The notes under the pieces are model-generated. The model saw nothing but the letters and a program-made list of their open reading frames with translations. It did not search any database and was not told the origin of the DNA. 58,098 bases of DNA. It comes from an uncultured Bacteroidales bacterium (GTDB taxonomy: Bacteria > Bacteroidota > Bacteroidia > Bacteroidales > Paludibacteraceae). Both the position numbers and the translations under genes were made by a program. Location: NCBI GenBank assembly GCA_902784425.1, contig CACZUS010000008.1, positions 1 to 58,098 on the forward strand, written 5' to 3'. Positions 7,959-16,860 of this stretch are shown here, piece by piece; position 1 is the stretch's first letter; each line of letters opens with the position of its first letter.

Positions 7959-9263
7959 ATGATTTGGAATGAGACCGTAGAGTGCATGAGTCGCGAGGAA
8001 ATGCGAAAACTTCAGAGTTTACGACTCAAACGTGTTATAGAGCGTGTTTATCATAATTGTGAGCCGTATAGAAAGCGAATGCAAGCGGCAGGGGTAACTC
8101 CGGAAGATATAAAGGATATAAAGGATATTGTAAAACTGCCTTTTTCTTCAAAGAAGGATTTGAGAGACTATTATCCGTTTGGACTATTGTCTGCACCAAT
8201 GTCTGAAATCGTTCGTGTACATGCATCGTCAGGAACTACAGGTAAGCCGATTGTAGTGGGTTTGACTAACAATGACTTGGCTGTTTGGAAAGAGGTAGGT
8301 GCTCGTTGTTTGACAGCTTATGGTCTCGGACAAAACGATATTGTTCAGGTTTCTTATGGCTACGGATTGTTTACTGGTGGATTAGGCGCTCATTCTGCGG
8401 TTGAGAACATTGGTGCAACGGTTATCCCAATGTCAAGTGGAAATACTCAAAAGCAAATTATGATGATGCATGATTTGGGCGTGAAGGCATTGGCTGCCAC
8501 TCCTTCTTATGCAATGTATTTGGCAGAGGCAATGGAGTCTTCTCCATATAAGCGCGAAGAGTTTAATTTACGTGTAGGCGTTTTCGGCGCTGAACCATGG
8601 ACGGAAGCAATGCGTAGAGAGATCGAAGCGAAGATGGGTATCAAAGCTTATGATATTTATGGATTAACTGAAATTATGGGTCCAGGTGTTGGTTATGAAT
8701 GTGAATGTCAGTGTGGTACACACTTGAATGAAGATCATTTCTACCCTGAAATCATCGACCCAGAAACAGGTGAACCATTGCCAGAGGGTGTAGAGGGCGA
8801 GTTAGTCTTCACAACATTAACGAAAGAGGGTATGCCTCTGATTCGTTTCCGTACGAGAGATTTGACAGCTTTGCACTATGAAAGATGTTCGTGCGGACGT
8901 ACATTGGTACGTATGGATAAAATTATGGGTAGATGCGATGATATGTTGATTATTCGTGGTGTGAATGTATTCCCAAGTCAGGTAGAATCAGTTATCTGCG
9001 AATTGGAAGAGTTTGAACCATTCTTCTTCATTACGGTGGATAGAGTTAACAATACGGATACTTTCGAAATCATGGTGGAGGTAAAACAAGAGTACTATAC
9101 AGATGACATGAGAAGTATGATGGAGCTTAAAAAGAAAATTGCTCATAAGATACAAAGTGTTGTTGGTATTCAACCAGATATCCGTTTGGTAGAACCTCGT
9201 ACGATAGAAAGAAGTGAAGGAAAAGTAAAACGTGTGTTAGATAAACGTGTATTTAAGAACTAA
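7959..9263 (+). CDS. paaK: Phenylacetate-CoA ligase family AMP-forming ligase
   Basis: Activates aryl acids (phenylacetate or a related indole/aryl acetate) to CoA thioesters with ATP. 434 residues, the usual length. Motifs: ASSGTTGKPIVVG (P-loop, about 89-101), YGYGLFTGG, YGLTEIMGPGVG, and the hinge RFRTRDL followed by CSCGRTLVRMDKIMGR and the C-terminal lysine-bearing domain. A Cys-rich insert (YECECQCGTHLNEDH) is typical of the bacterial family. No phenylacetate ring-degradation genes are near; in Bacteroidetes the same ligase-ACT pair occurs alone, so it more likely serves amino-acid-derived aryl acids under anaerobic conditions (inference). Cotranscribed with the ACT gene. Confidence 0.9.
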   Translation: MIWNETVECMSREEMRKLQSLRLKRVIERVYHNCEPYRKRMQAAGVTPEDIKDIKDIVKLPFSSKKDLRDYYPFGLLSAPMSEIVRVHASSGTTGKPIVVGLTNNDLAVWKEVGARCLTAYGLGQNDIVQVSYGYGLFTGGLGAHSAVENIGATVIPMSSGNTQKQIMMMHDLGVKALAATPSYAMYLAEAMESSPYKREEFNLRVGVFGAEPWTEAMRREIEAKMGIKAYDIYGLTEIMGPGVGYECECQCGTHLNEDHFYPEIIDPETGEPLPEGVEGELVFTTLTKEGMPLIRFRTRDLTALHYERCSCGRTLVRMDKIMGRCDDMLIIRGVNVFPSQVESVICELEEFEPFFFITVDRVNNTDTFEIMVEVKQEYYTDDMRSMMELKKKIAHKIQSVVGIQPDIRLVEPRTIERSEGKVKRVLDKRVFKN

Positions 9264-9289
9264 ATTGTAGATGTTTTATGTGTGACGAA

Positions 9290-9709
9290 ATGATAATTAA
9301 GCAACTTTCTGTCTTTTTGGAAAATAAGGTGGGAAGATTAAACCATGTGGCAGAAATCCTAGGTGGTGCTGGTATCAATATGACCGCTTTTAGTGTTGCC
9401 GATAACTCGGATTTTGGTATCTTGCGTGTGATTGTACATGAACCAGAACGTGCTCAGAAGTTATTGAAGGAACATTTGTTCGCAGTCTCTTTGACGGATG
9501 TGATCTGCTTGAAGATTGGTAACAAACCAGGATCTCTTTCTTCTGTATTGAAAATATTGGAGAAAGAGGGTATCTACATTGAATATATGTATGCTTTCTC
9601 GGAAGGTGAAAATGCAAATATCGTTATTCGACCAGATAAGCTTCAAGAAGCTTTGGATGCGTTGAAACGTAACAATGTGGGTATGCTTCAGTCTGATATG
9701 ATTCAGTAA
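9290..9709 (+). CDS. Tandem ACT-domain protein
   Basis: 139 residues with two ACT folds: MIIKQLSVFLENKVGRLNHV (start) and ICLKIGNKPGSLSSVLKILE (about 76-95). ACT domains bind amino acids and control enzymes. No catalytic domain is attached, so it is probably the regulatory or sensing partner of the ligase 26 bp upstream. An alternative ATG at 9278 would add MCDE; 9290 is preferred because MIIKQLSVF is where the ACT fold begins. A strong hairpin terminator follows. Confidence 0.85.
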   Translation: MIIKQLSVFLENKVGRLNHVAEILGGAGINMTAFSVADNSDFGILRVIVHEPERAQKLLKEHLFAVSLTDVICLKIGNKPGSLSSVLKILEKEGIYIEYMYAFSEGENANIVIRPDKLQEALDALKRNNVGMLQSDMIQ

Positions 9710-9730
9710 TTCTATTGTGTTGAATATGAA

Positions 9731-9768
9731 AAAAGGAGATTGATTGTCAATCTCCTTTTTCTTTTTTT
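9731..9768. terminator. Bidirectional terminator
   Basis: 13-bp perfect stem AAAAGGAGATTGA/TCAATCTCCTTTT with 3-nt loop, T-rich on both sides. Serves the ligase-ACT operon (+) and the hydrolase gene ending at 9778 (-). Confidence 0.85.
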
Positions 9769-9777
9769 ATCTCTTGC

Positions 9778-10566
9778 TTATTCTTCCATATTTAATATAC
9801 GAAGAGCATTCTTGTAAAGTATGGCGTTTCGATCTTCTTCGTTTAACTCAAGTTTGTTGAAGCGTTCCAACTCCTCTTTGTGGTCCCACATAGGATAGTC
9901 GACGCCAAATAACATTTTGTCTACTCCGTGATTGTGAATGATTCTCATAGCCTGTTCTGTCGATATCTTCCACAGACTGCTGGAGGTGTCGAAATAGACA
10001 TTTTTGCCAACCAAGTATTTCTCTGACTTGTCCCATTCCGTATATCCTCCAAAATGGGCAGCTATCATTACTAAGTCGGGATGCTTTTCTAAAACATGGG
10101 CAATCCTTTGTGGACCAGAAAAATCGTAACGGAAGTCTCCCGCATGTGTGAGCACGGGTAATTTCAATTCTGCGATGACATCATATATCTTGTCCATTTC
10201 CGGACAATCTACGGCAAACTTTTGAAAGTCGGGATGTAACTTTATACCTTTAAGTCCCGCCTCTTTTATTCGCCTGAGCTCAGCGTCGAAATTGTCATAT
10301 TCAGGATGGATGGTACCAAATCCGATGAACTCTGGATGAGCAGAAATCTCTCCAATGATGTAGTTGTTGATGGACTCCACTTGATGTGGCGCTGTTGCCG
10401 TGGAATGAACAATGTAGTGATTGACACCTATCCGGCTTCCACTCGCTAATAACTGCTCCGGACTTCCCTTATATTCCATTGGAATGTGATAAAAATCACC
10501 AATGGTTTTACTTGCCTTTTCTGCAATCTTTGCAGGGTAAATGTGTGCGTGAAAATCTATTATCAT
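9778..10566 (-). CDS. Amidohydrolase-2 family metal-dependent hydrolase
   Basis: 262 residues, a TIM-barrel amidohydrolase. Metal-site motifs in order: DFHAHIYP (HxH, residues 4-11), GIKLHPDFQ, VLTHAGDF, IAAHFGGY and LFGVDYPMW (late Asp). No signal peptide, so cytosolic. Family members decarboxylate or hydrolyse small cyclic or aromatic acids; the substrate cannot be read from sequence. It lies 93 bp after the FAD oxidoreductase and may be read from the same transcript or from its own promoter. Confidence 0.85.
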   Translation of the reverse strand: MIIDFHAHIYPAKIAEKASKTIGDFYHIPMEYKGSPEQLLASGSRIGVNHYIVHSTATAPHQVESINNYIIGEISAHPEFIGFGTIHPEYDNFDAELRRIKEAGLKGIKLHPDFQKFAVDCPEMDKIYDVIAELKLPVLTHAGDFRYDFSGPQRIAHVLEKHPDLVMIAAHFGGYTEWDKSEKYLVGKNVYFDTSSSLWKISTEQAMRIIHNHGVDKMLFGVDYPMWDHKEELERFNKLELNEEDRNAILYKNALRILNMEE

Positions 10567-10659
10567 AATGGACGCAAAGGTACATTATTTTTTCTTTATT
10601 TGTAGTTTAAAAGCCTACATTTGTTTGGCTAAAATGTCTGTTAAAATAATCACTAATAG

Positions 10660-12237
10660 TTATTCAACATTCATTTTCTGCGCAATCACCTCAGCACATC
10701 GTTCTCCATCCACAGCTGATGATGTGATTCCTCCTGCATAACCTGCACCTTCTCCGCATGGATAGAGTCCTTTGATGCGGATGTGCTCCAATGTCTCTTC
10801 GTTGCGTGGAATGCGGATGGGGGATGAGGTACGTGACTCCACACCAATGATGATAGCGTCGTTGGTTAGAAAACCATGCATCTTTTGATCAAAGGCTTTG
10901 AACCCTTCTTGTAGCCTTGTCCGAATGAAATCTGGCATCCACTGATGCATGGCTGATATCTTAATTCCTGGAAGATAGGAGGTGGCTGGTAGGTCGGTCG
11001 ACTCTACTCCGCGAACAAAATCCCGTAGACGCTGCGCGGGCGCAATGGCTTTCTCTCCCTCTCCATTCTCGTAGGATAGATGCTCGTATGCCTCCTGAAA
11101 TTTCAAACCTGCCATCACTCCATATTGCTGATAGTCTGTTAAGTCTTCAGGGCGAATCTCTACGACAATGCCTGAATTGGCAAATTTGGAGTTTCGTGAA
11201 GAGGATGACATTCCATTGACGACACCTTCGCCTATTCCTGTTGAGGCTGGGACTATGAATCCGCCTGGACACATACAGAATGAGTAAACCCCACGACCCT
11301 CTATTTGTGTCACCAAATTGTATTCGGCAGCTGGTAGGTAATTGCCCCTTCCTTCTTTACTATGATATTGTATCTGATCAATAAGTCTTTGCTGATGTTC
11401 AACACGGACTCCCATGGCAAACCCTTTGCTCTCAAGTTCGACACTTTGACGATGTAGCATCTCGTAGATGTCGCGTGCGGAATGTCCCGTAGCCAATATG
11501 ACAGCTTCGGCATGCCACTCTTTTCCGTCTGTCGTTCGTACTCCCTTTATGGTATCCTTCTCAATAATCAGTTCTGATACCTTTGTCTCAAAATGAATCT
11601 CCCCTCCATGCTGAAGAATGGTCTCCCTCATGTTTTTGATGACGGTGGGTAGCTTGTCCGTTCCTATGTGAGGATGTGCTTCATAAAGTATGGAGTCTTG
11701 TGCACCGTGCATGTGAAAGATATCTAAGATGCGACTGCAGTCTCCCTTCTTTTTGGAACGAGTTAACAGTTTTCCATCAGAGAATGTGCCGGCACCTCCC
11801 TCTCCAAAACAATAGTTGGATTCTGTGTTGAGACCTTCTCGACGATTGAGTAAGGCAATGTCTTTCTTACGATCACTTACCATTTTGCCTCGTTCTATGA
11901 TGATGGGTTTCAATCCCAGTTCGATGAGACGAAGCGCTCCAAACATTCCTGCAGGCCCTGCACCTACAATGATGACAGGCTTCTTGTCTTGTACATCTTG
12001 ATAATGAAAAGAGTGTTCAATCTTTTCTGGTTGCGTATTGTCTGTATAGACATTAAGTGTCAAATTGATTTTGATGTCATTGCGTTTTCTCGCATCGGTC
12101 GATTTCTTTATGATTTGAATCGTATGAATGCGATCCGCTTTGACATGAATCTTTTTCGTGATTTGATCTTTCAGTTCAGATTCGACAAAAGCTTGCTTTG
12201 GGGTGAGTGCTAATTGAATGTTTTGGTAAGAAGCCAT
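10660..12237 (-). CDS. FAD-dependent oxidoreductase (COG2509-type)
   Basis: 525 residues. An 80-residue N-terminal alpha/beta domain precedes the dinucleotide-binding fold VIIVGAGPAGMFGALRLIELG (GxGxxG at 92-97). Next come FGEGGAGTFSDGKL (about 144-157) and the C-terminal FAD segment GLYPCGEGAGYAGGITSSAVDG. This matches the widespread, poorly characterised family of predicted FAD dehydrogenases. No signal peptide; soluble. It begins 12 bp after the LytTR regulator gene, so it is probably the last gene of the sensor operon, which is an unexpected partner. Substrate unknown. Confidence 0.85.
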   Translation of the reverse strand: MASYQNIQLALTPKQAFVESELKDQITKKIHVKADRIHTIQIIKKSTDARKRNDIKINLTLNVYTDNTQPEKIEHSFHYQDVQDKKPVIIVGAGPAGMFGALRLIELGLKPIIIERGKMVSDRKKDIALLNRREGLNTESNYCFGEGGAGTFSDGKLLTRSKKKGDCSRILDIFHMHGAQDSILYEAHPHIGTDKLPTVIKNMRETILQHGGEIHFETKVSELIIEKDTIKGVRTTDGKEWHAEAVILATGHSARDIYEMLHRQSVELESKGFAMGVRVEHQQRLIDQIQYHSKEGRGNYLPAAEYNLVTQIEGRGVYSFCMCPGGFIVPASTGIGEGVVNGMSSSSRNSKFANSGIVVEIRPEDLTDYQQYGVMAGLKFQEAYEHLSYENGEGEKAIAPAQRLRDFVRGVESTDLPATSYLPGIKISAMHQWMPDFIRTRLQEGFKAFDQKMHGFLTNDAIIIGVESRTSSPIRIPRNEETLEHIRIKGLYPCGEGAGYAGGITSSAVDGERCAEVIAQKMNVE

Positions 12238-12249
12238 ACGTTTATGACA

Positions 12250-12978
12250 TTATAAAATGGAATATTTGTTAAGAAACGCTTGGAAACTGTCTTTGTACGA
12301 GTCGGATATTGGAATGTATTCTTTTCCAAATATGATTCTGTTTCGCTCGATGGTCTTGATCTTCTTGGGTTGTACGATGAAAGATCTGTGAACACGAATG
12401 AACTGATCTTGTGGTAACATTGTCTCTAATGATTTCATGCTCATAAGTGATAGAATAGGGTATTGCTCTCCTTCTACAAAGATTTTCACGTAATCTTTCA
12501 ATCCTTCGATATGAGTAATCTTGTCAAGTTCTATCTGAACTAGTTTATAGTCTGATTTGACGAAGATACTTCTCTTGCGACTCTCTGTTGCACCCTCTTC
12601 TTTGTGATCGGTGTTTGCCATTTCATACCAAGCAAGTGCTTTGTTGGCAGCCTCCAAGAAGTCGGGATAGCTGATGGGTTTCATCAGATAGTCCAATGCA
12701 TTTACCTTGTAGCCCTCCAATGCATATTGCTGAAAGGCAGTGGTAAAGATGATTTTGGTCTTGTCTTTGATGATTTTGGAAAACTCCAATCCATTCAGCT
12801 CAGGCATTTGAATGTCTAAGAACAACAGATGAGGTGGGTTTTCCTTTAATGTGGACATGGCTTCTACGGCATTTTCAAACTTGCCTACCAAATTCAAAAA
12901 TGGAGTCTTCTTTACGTAACTTTCCATTAATCCGAGAGCTAATGGCTCGTCGTCGATGATGATACAATCTAGTGTCAT
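12250..12978 (-). CDS. LytTR-family response regulator
   Basis: 242 residues. Receiver domain 1-120 with acidic pair D9/D10, phospho-acceptor D55 in LLFLDIQMPE, switch Thr in IIFTTAF and conserved Lys in LMKPIS. LytTR DNA-binding domain about 140-242 (RKRSIFVKSDYKLVQI...FIRVHRSFIVQPKKI). It pairs with the LytS-like kinase gene 19 bp upstream on the same strand. Targets unknown; candidate sites would be looked for in front of the operon itself. Confidence 0.95.
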   Translation of the reverse strand: MTLDCIIIDDEPLALGLMESYVKKTPFLNLVGKFENAVEAMSTLKENPPHLLFLDIQMPELNGLEFSKIIKDKTKIIFTTAFQQYALEGYKVNALDYLMKPISYPDFLEAANKALAWYEMANTDHKEEGATESRKRSIFVKSDYKLVQIELDKITHIEGLKDYVKIFVEGEQYPILSLMSMKSLETMLPQDQFIRVHRSFIVQPKKIKTIERNRIIFGKEYIPISDSYKDSFQAFLNKYSIL

Positions 12979-12997
12979 GCTTTCCTGTATGTATTAG

Positions 12998-14149
12998 TTA
13001 TTTATTCTTAATTATTAGTTTTGAAACGTATGTATCTCCCTCTACACTATATGTGTATGAGTGTCTGTTTGGATAAATCAGTTCCAATCTTCTTTTGGTG
13101 TTTTCCACGCCGATTCCCGAACCACTTTTGTCTTGATTCTCATCTTTTGGGAAATAACTGTTTTGCAGGTCGCAAACGATGTCGTTATCTTCCGTCAGTT
13201 GAATGGAAAAGTGAATGAAGGAGTTCTGTTGTGATGAAACGCCGTGCTTGAATGCGTTCTCAATCATTGAGATGAACAGCAATGGGGCGATAGGGAAACT
13301 TGGGTTTCGATCCACTTGCATGTTTACTTGAACATCTACTTTGCTAGACAGACGAAGTTTCATGAGCTTCACATAGTTGCTGATAAATTCCACTTCCTTG
13401 CTGATGGGAACCAAGTCGGTGTCTGCATCATACAAGACATAACGAAGCATTTTGCTTAGTTCCATGACCGCCTCTTGTGATTTGTCCTGACTGATGGCAA
13501 TCAGAGCGTAAATGTTGTTGAGCGTGTTAAATAGGAAGTGCGGGTTAAGCTGACTTTTGAGATTTTTGAGTTCGGCTTCCACCTTTTTTTGTTCTGCTTC
13601 TTTTCTCTCTTGCTCATTCAAGTAAAGTCTCTTCATGGAAAGTAGTGCGATGGCTGTTCCGATGAAACAGATGTAGGCAATAAAGTTATAGAGTATTCCC
13701 CACATGTCGCTTCCTTTGTTTTTGCTTCTTCTGATTTTGTCGGCTTGGATTCGAGCTTCCAATTCGCCACAGTTGTGCTCTTGCATATATTTTACGATGT
13801 TGGCACGCTCTTGGTTCTGACGTTCAGTGCGTTCAGCTTCCAGAATAGGTTGCGTTTCGACATGAACCGCATAGTTTATGCCACAGAGAATGGAAATGCT
13901 TATGAGGTTGTATAGAAGGAAATGTTTCCATCTTCCGTTGATCATGAATTTTTTTATGAGAAGAGAGTAGTTCAGATAGAAGATGGACATGAGTGATAGG
14001 GTAGTTACTACATGTCGAATATAGTGTATGGTGTTTACATTGTCTCTGTTTGGAAAGACAAAAATAGGAGATACAAGAAACATTACCCATACGATAATGT
14101 GTATAAATGGAGTGAGTTTGATTTTCCCGATTTTAGACAATAAGCCCAT
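12998..14149 (-). CDS. LytS/YehU-type membrane sensor histidine kinase
   Basis: 383 residues. Four predicted membrane helices (about 12-30, 45-65, 77-95, 150-170), with a charged loop rich in Glu/Arg/Gln between helices 3 and 4 (about 100-146). A coiled coil (EQERKEAEQKKVEAELKNLK) leads into the His_kinase box LNPHFLFNTLNNIYAL (phospho-His H204). The HATPase domain has MIENAFKHG and GSGIGVENTKRRL. It phosphorylates the adjacent LytTR regulator. The loop is the likely sensing part. Its stop lies 3 bp from the next gene's start region. Confidence 0.94.
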   Translation of the reverse strand: MGLLSKIGKIKLTPFIHIIVWVMFLVSPIFVFPNRDNVNTIHYIRHVVTTLSLMSIFYLNYSLLIKKFMINGRWKHFLLYNLISISILCGINYAVHVETQPILEAERTERQNQERANIVKYMQEHNCGELEARIQADKIRRSKNKGSDMWGILYNFIAYICFIGTAIALLSMKRLYLNEQERKEAEQKKVEAELKNLKSQLNPHFLFNTLNNIYALIAISQDKSQEAVMELSKMLRYVLYDADTDLVPISKEVEFISNYVKLMKLRLSSKVDVQVNMQVDRNPSFPIAPLLFISMIENAFKHGVSSQQNSFIHFSIQLTEDNDIVCDLQNSYFPKDENQDKSGSGIGVENTKRRLELIYPNRHSYTYSVEGDTYVSKLIIKNK

Positions 14150-14151
14150 TT

Positions 14152-15192
14152 TTATTTTTTGTTTTTAATTGTTAAGTCAATATATATGGGTAGGTGATCA
14201 CTATACCCGTATGCGAAGAGTGTTCCTAAAAATGCACGTTTGGGCGCATATCCAGTGGCACTCTCTTTTAATAAGAATTTCTCCTGACATATTTTCATTC
14301 CGTCCTGTTGTACGAAGCAGGAGGCTTCACTATCCAATAGTGCACCCGACACTATGAATTGGTCGAGCATCCCCCATTTCCCTCCAAATTTGTGACTGCC
14401 AATATCACCTTTTTCATGAATGGGATAACTCAGATTGTAAAGTTGGTCAAAGATATAACTTTTTTGTGGAGAAACCGCACATAACCCATGAATTAAACTA
14501 TTGTTGTCTGGATAGTCGTTGAAGTCTCCCATGATAATAATCTTGGAACGAGCGTTTTTTGCAAAAAGTGCATCTGTCGCATCTCGTAGTGTTGAGGCGG
14601 CTGACATTCGTTTCTCTTCAGATTCTAATTCGCCACCATAACGGGATGGCCAGTGATTGACAAAGACGTGAAGCGTGTCTCCGTTGGTCAGTATGCCTGT
14701 TGCATGCAAGATGTCGCGCGTGGGTTTCCCGTCTGTAATATGTACTGGAATAAATTCTTCAGCGATGAGATGAAATCGTTGAGGATGATAAACAAGAGCC
14801 ACATCGACACCGCGCAGATCGGGCGAGTCTTTGTGGACGAATTGGTAGCCAACCTCTCGTAGTTGAGTGTGATAGAGAAGGTCACTTACCACTTTGGCAT
14901 TCTCCACTTCGCATAATCCAATCAAAATGGGTGTTTGCCATTCGCCAGCTGCAGTGATGGCTCGTGATAGGTTGTTGATTTTAACCCAGAATTTAGCTTC
15001 TGTCCATTCGTGATCACCTGTAGGAGTGAATGATTCATCGCTAGTGAGCGAGTCGTCAACGCAATCAAACAGATTCTCCAGGTTGTAACTAATGATTCTG
15101 ATACTCTCAAAATCATCTTTAGCGTGTAGTGCAATGTCTGTTGTCCACGAAAGAACAACGATAAAAAACATTAGATAGAAATTTCTCTTCAT
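14152..15192 (-). CDS. Exported endonuclease/exonuclease/phosphatase-fold protein
   Basis: 346 residues with an N-terminal signal peptide (MKRNFYLMFFIVVLSWTTDIALHA). EEP-fold motifs: ISYNLENLFD (about 35-44), GLCEVENA (catalytic Glu), VFVNHWPSRYGG, IIIMGDFNDYPD and GYSDHLPIYI (terminal Asp-His). The family includes nucleases, phosphoesterases and sphingomyelinases; export points to periplasmic or extracellular nucleic-acid or phospho-ester cleavage. It sits in the operon between the beta-repeat lipoprotein (9 bp upstream) and the histidine kinase (2 bp downstream). Confidence 0.88.
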   Translation of the reverse strand: MKRNFYLMFFIVVLSWTTDIALHAKDDFESIRIISYNLENLFDCVDDSLTSDESFTPTGDHEWTEAKFWVKINNLSRAITAAGEWQTPILIGLCEVENAKVVSDLLYHTQLREVGYQFVHKDSPDLRGVDVALVYHPQRFHLIAEEFIPVHITDGKPTRDILHATGILTNGDTLHVFVNHWPSRYGGELESEEKRMSAASTLRDATDALFAKNARSKIIIMGDFNDYPDNNSLIHGLCAVSPQKSYIFDQLYNLSYPIHEKGDIGSHKFGGKWGMLDQFIVSGALLDSEASCFVQQDGMKICQEKFLLKESATGYAPKRAFLGTLFAYGYSDHLPIYIDLTIKNKK

Positions 15193-15201
15193 ATAACTTG
15201 T

Positions 15202-16668
15202 TTATGGATTGTCACTTTCTTCTTCCACCTCTTCATGCCATTGATAAGCACCCAAGTCGGGAAGCGTGTCGTTTTGTCGTGTGATATTGTCTTTGTCTGT
15301 TAAACATTCAGGGAACGATTTTAGAATATCAAGGTCCCCTTTCTGACGCGCAACGCTGTTTTCGGTCAGATGAAAATCATATCCGGATACCTTGCTGACG
15401 GATACGAATTGAGGATTCTTCTCCCAGATACATTCTGTAAAAAACTCATCAGAATAGAACTCCTCTTCTATGTTGTTGAATGGGAAAAGACAATGGTTGA
15501 ATTGATATTGGAACTGGTCGGATGGATTTTCACATTCGAACTTCAGACCAGTCTCTTGGTTAGCACTGAATATGATACAGTTGTTGAATTTTGCAAGGAG
15601 AGAAGCATTCCCTTGGGTCGAGTCTACGGATTTGTCTGTTAACAATAGAGTGTAGGGTGTGATACCGTATTCGCCTTGACCTGTAGATGTCTTAGCAAAT
15701 GTGCAATGATTAAATGTATAGATGCCTCCTTGTAAGATGACGTTGCTTCGAATTTCTCCACAGGAGAAAATGGAGTTGTATGCATATATGTTAGCGCAAT
15801 GTGCGTCTAAGACACTTCTTTTCACTAAATGAATCTGTGAGTTTCCGATAATTAAACGAGGATTTTTTTCGTCCACTTCAGCAGAGTCTATTTTAATGCC
15901 GAACAGACCGTTTTGGATTTCGGTATATTTCAATTCGTTTTTGGTGCTATTCCCCGAAAAATGAATTCCTCCCCATTGATTGCTTTTGTTCTCATAATAA
16001 CGTTCTTTGCGCTCTCCTCTGAATGTTATAGGCGCTTCGAAAGTGCCATTGCATACGAGACGTCCATCTACCATTATGGTTGACTGAGGATGAAAATAGA
16101 GTGTGGCACCCTCTTGAATGGTTAGTGTGGCGGTGGAGTCAATTCGTAGCGTGTCATAGATGATATAAGGCTTGTCGTTTGTCCATTCAACGGAACCTTT
16201 TATTGTATCGTTTTTTATTCTGTGAACATCTTGACCGTATGCAGTAAGAACAACACGTTCTCTGTTTTTGTTATAGGTGAATACGACGGAACTTTCGATT
16301 AAGAATGGAGCGTTATCGCCAATTTCTTTTGAATAGAATTGAACGAAGAGGTATAGACTGTCTCTCGATAAAATGTTGATGTTCTCAAAATGAGTTCCAC
16401 TTTTGCCGTCTAAATTGATTTGAAAACAATTGTGTGTTGATAGTAGGTCGCAACTCTCGATTTGGATGTCTTTGTCCGTTTCATTGTATATCATAATGAC
16501 ACTTATTGGCGTCAGCTCTTCGGTGAAGATGGTGTCAAATTTCAGAGAGTCGGTGGAGTAGGATAGTCTGTATGAACTATCTGATGTGAAATCATCTTTA
16601 CAGGAGAAGAGAAAAAATGTGCCAATTATGCTGACAAAGAGGAATATCCAATTGTTGTTTAATCTCAT
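15202..16668 (-). CDS. Large lipoprotein with right-handed beta-helix-like repeats
   Basis: 488 residues from the ATG at 16668, which places a clean lipoprotein signal (MRLNNNWIFLF...FFLFSC) at the N-terminus; an upstream ATG at 16701 would put 11 extra residues in front. After the lipid-bearing Cys come an immunoglobulin-like part (about 30-140) and repeated strand segments (LTIQEGATLYFHPQSTIMV, GGIHFSGNSTKNELKYTEI, NCIIFSANQETG, NHCLFPFNNIEEEF) typical of parallel beta-helix proteins, ending LGAYQWHEE as in choice-of-anchor-Q proteins. Surface or periplasmic; carbohydrate or polymer binding is plausible but unproven. First gene of the sensor operon. Confidence 0.8.
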   Translation of the reverse strand: MRLNNNWIFLFVSIIGTFFLFSCKDDFTSDSSYRLSYSTDSLKFDTIFTEELTPISVIMIYNETDKDIQIESCDLLSTHNCFQINLDGKSGTHFENINILSRDSLYLFVQFYSKEIGDNAPFLIESSVVFTYNKNRERVVLTAYGQDVHRIKNDTIKGSVEWTNDKPYIIYDTLRIDSTATLTIQEGATLYFHPQSTIMVDGRLVCNGTFEAPITFRGERKERYYENKSNQWGGIHFSGNSTKNELKYTEIQNGLFGIKIDSAEVDEKNPRLIIGNSQIHLVKRSVLDAHCANIYAYNSIFSCGEIRSNVILQGGIYTFNHCTFAKTSTGQGEYGITPYTLLLTDKSVDSTQGNASLLAKFNNCIIFSANQETGLKFECENPSDQFQYQFNHCLFPFNNIEEEFYSDEFFTECIWEKNPQFVSVSKVSGYDFHLTENSVARQKGDLDILKSFPECLTDKDNITRQNDTLPDLGAYQWHEEVEEESDNP

Positions 16669-16718
16669 ATTTTTAAAGTTGTTTAGGGAGTCTGTCTCCA
16701 TTTCCCTTATTAGTGATA

Positions 16719-16757
16719 CAAAAATAGTGCAAAAATCTCAGAAAGTTTCTATCTTTG
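16719..16757. promoter_or_regulatory. Divergent -7 boxes
   Basis: Minus-strand TATTTTTG (16719-16726) for the lipoprotein operon and plus-strand TATCTTTG (16750-16757) for the acyltransferase gene lie back to back. Neither has a clear -33 element. Confidence 0.45.
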
Positions 16758-16775
16758 TTTGTTTTTTGAGATGAA

Positions 16776-16796
16776 GGTGAGTTCTATCAATTCACC
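16776..16796 (+). promoter_or_regulatory. Leader inverted repeat, copy 3 (acyltransferase)
   Basis: GGTGAGT, seven-base spacer TCTATCA, ATTCACC; starts about 12 nt after the expected transcription start and ends 64 nt before the ATG at 16861. Same sense orientation as the copies at 1015, 7769 and 35740. Confidence 0.6.
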
Positions 16797-16860
16797 AATT
16801 AAAAAATGATTAGTTGAGATTAAAAATTAATTTGAGTATCCACCTTAAAAGATACTATAA

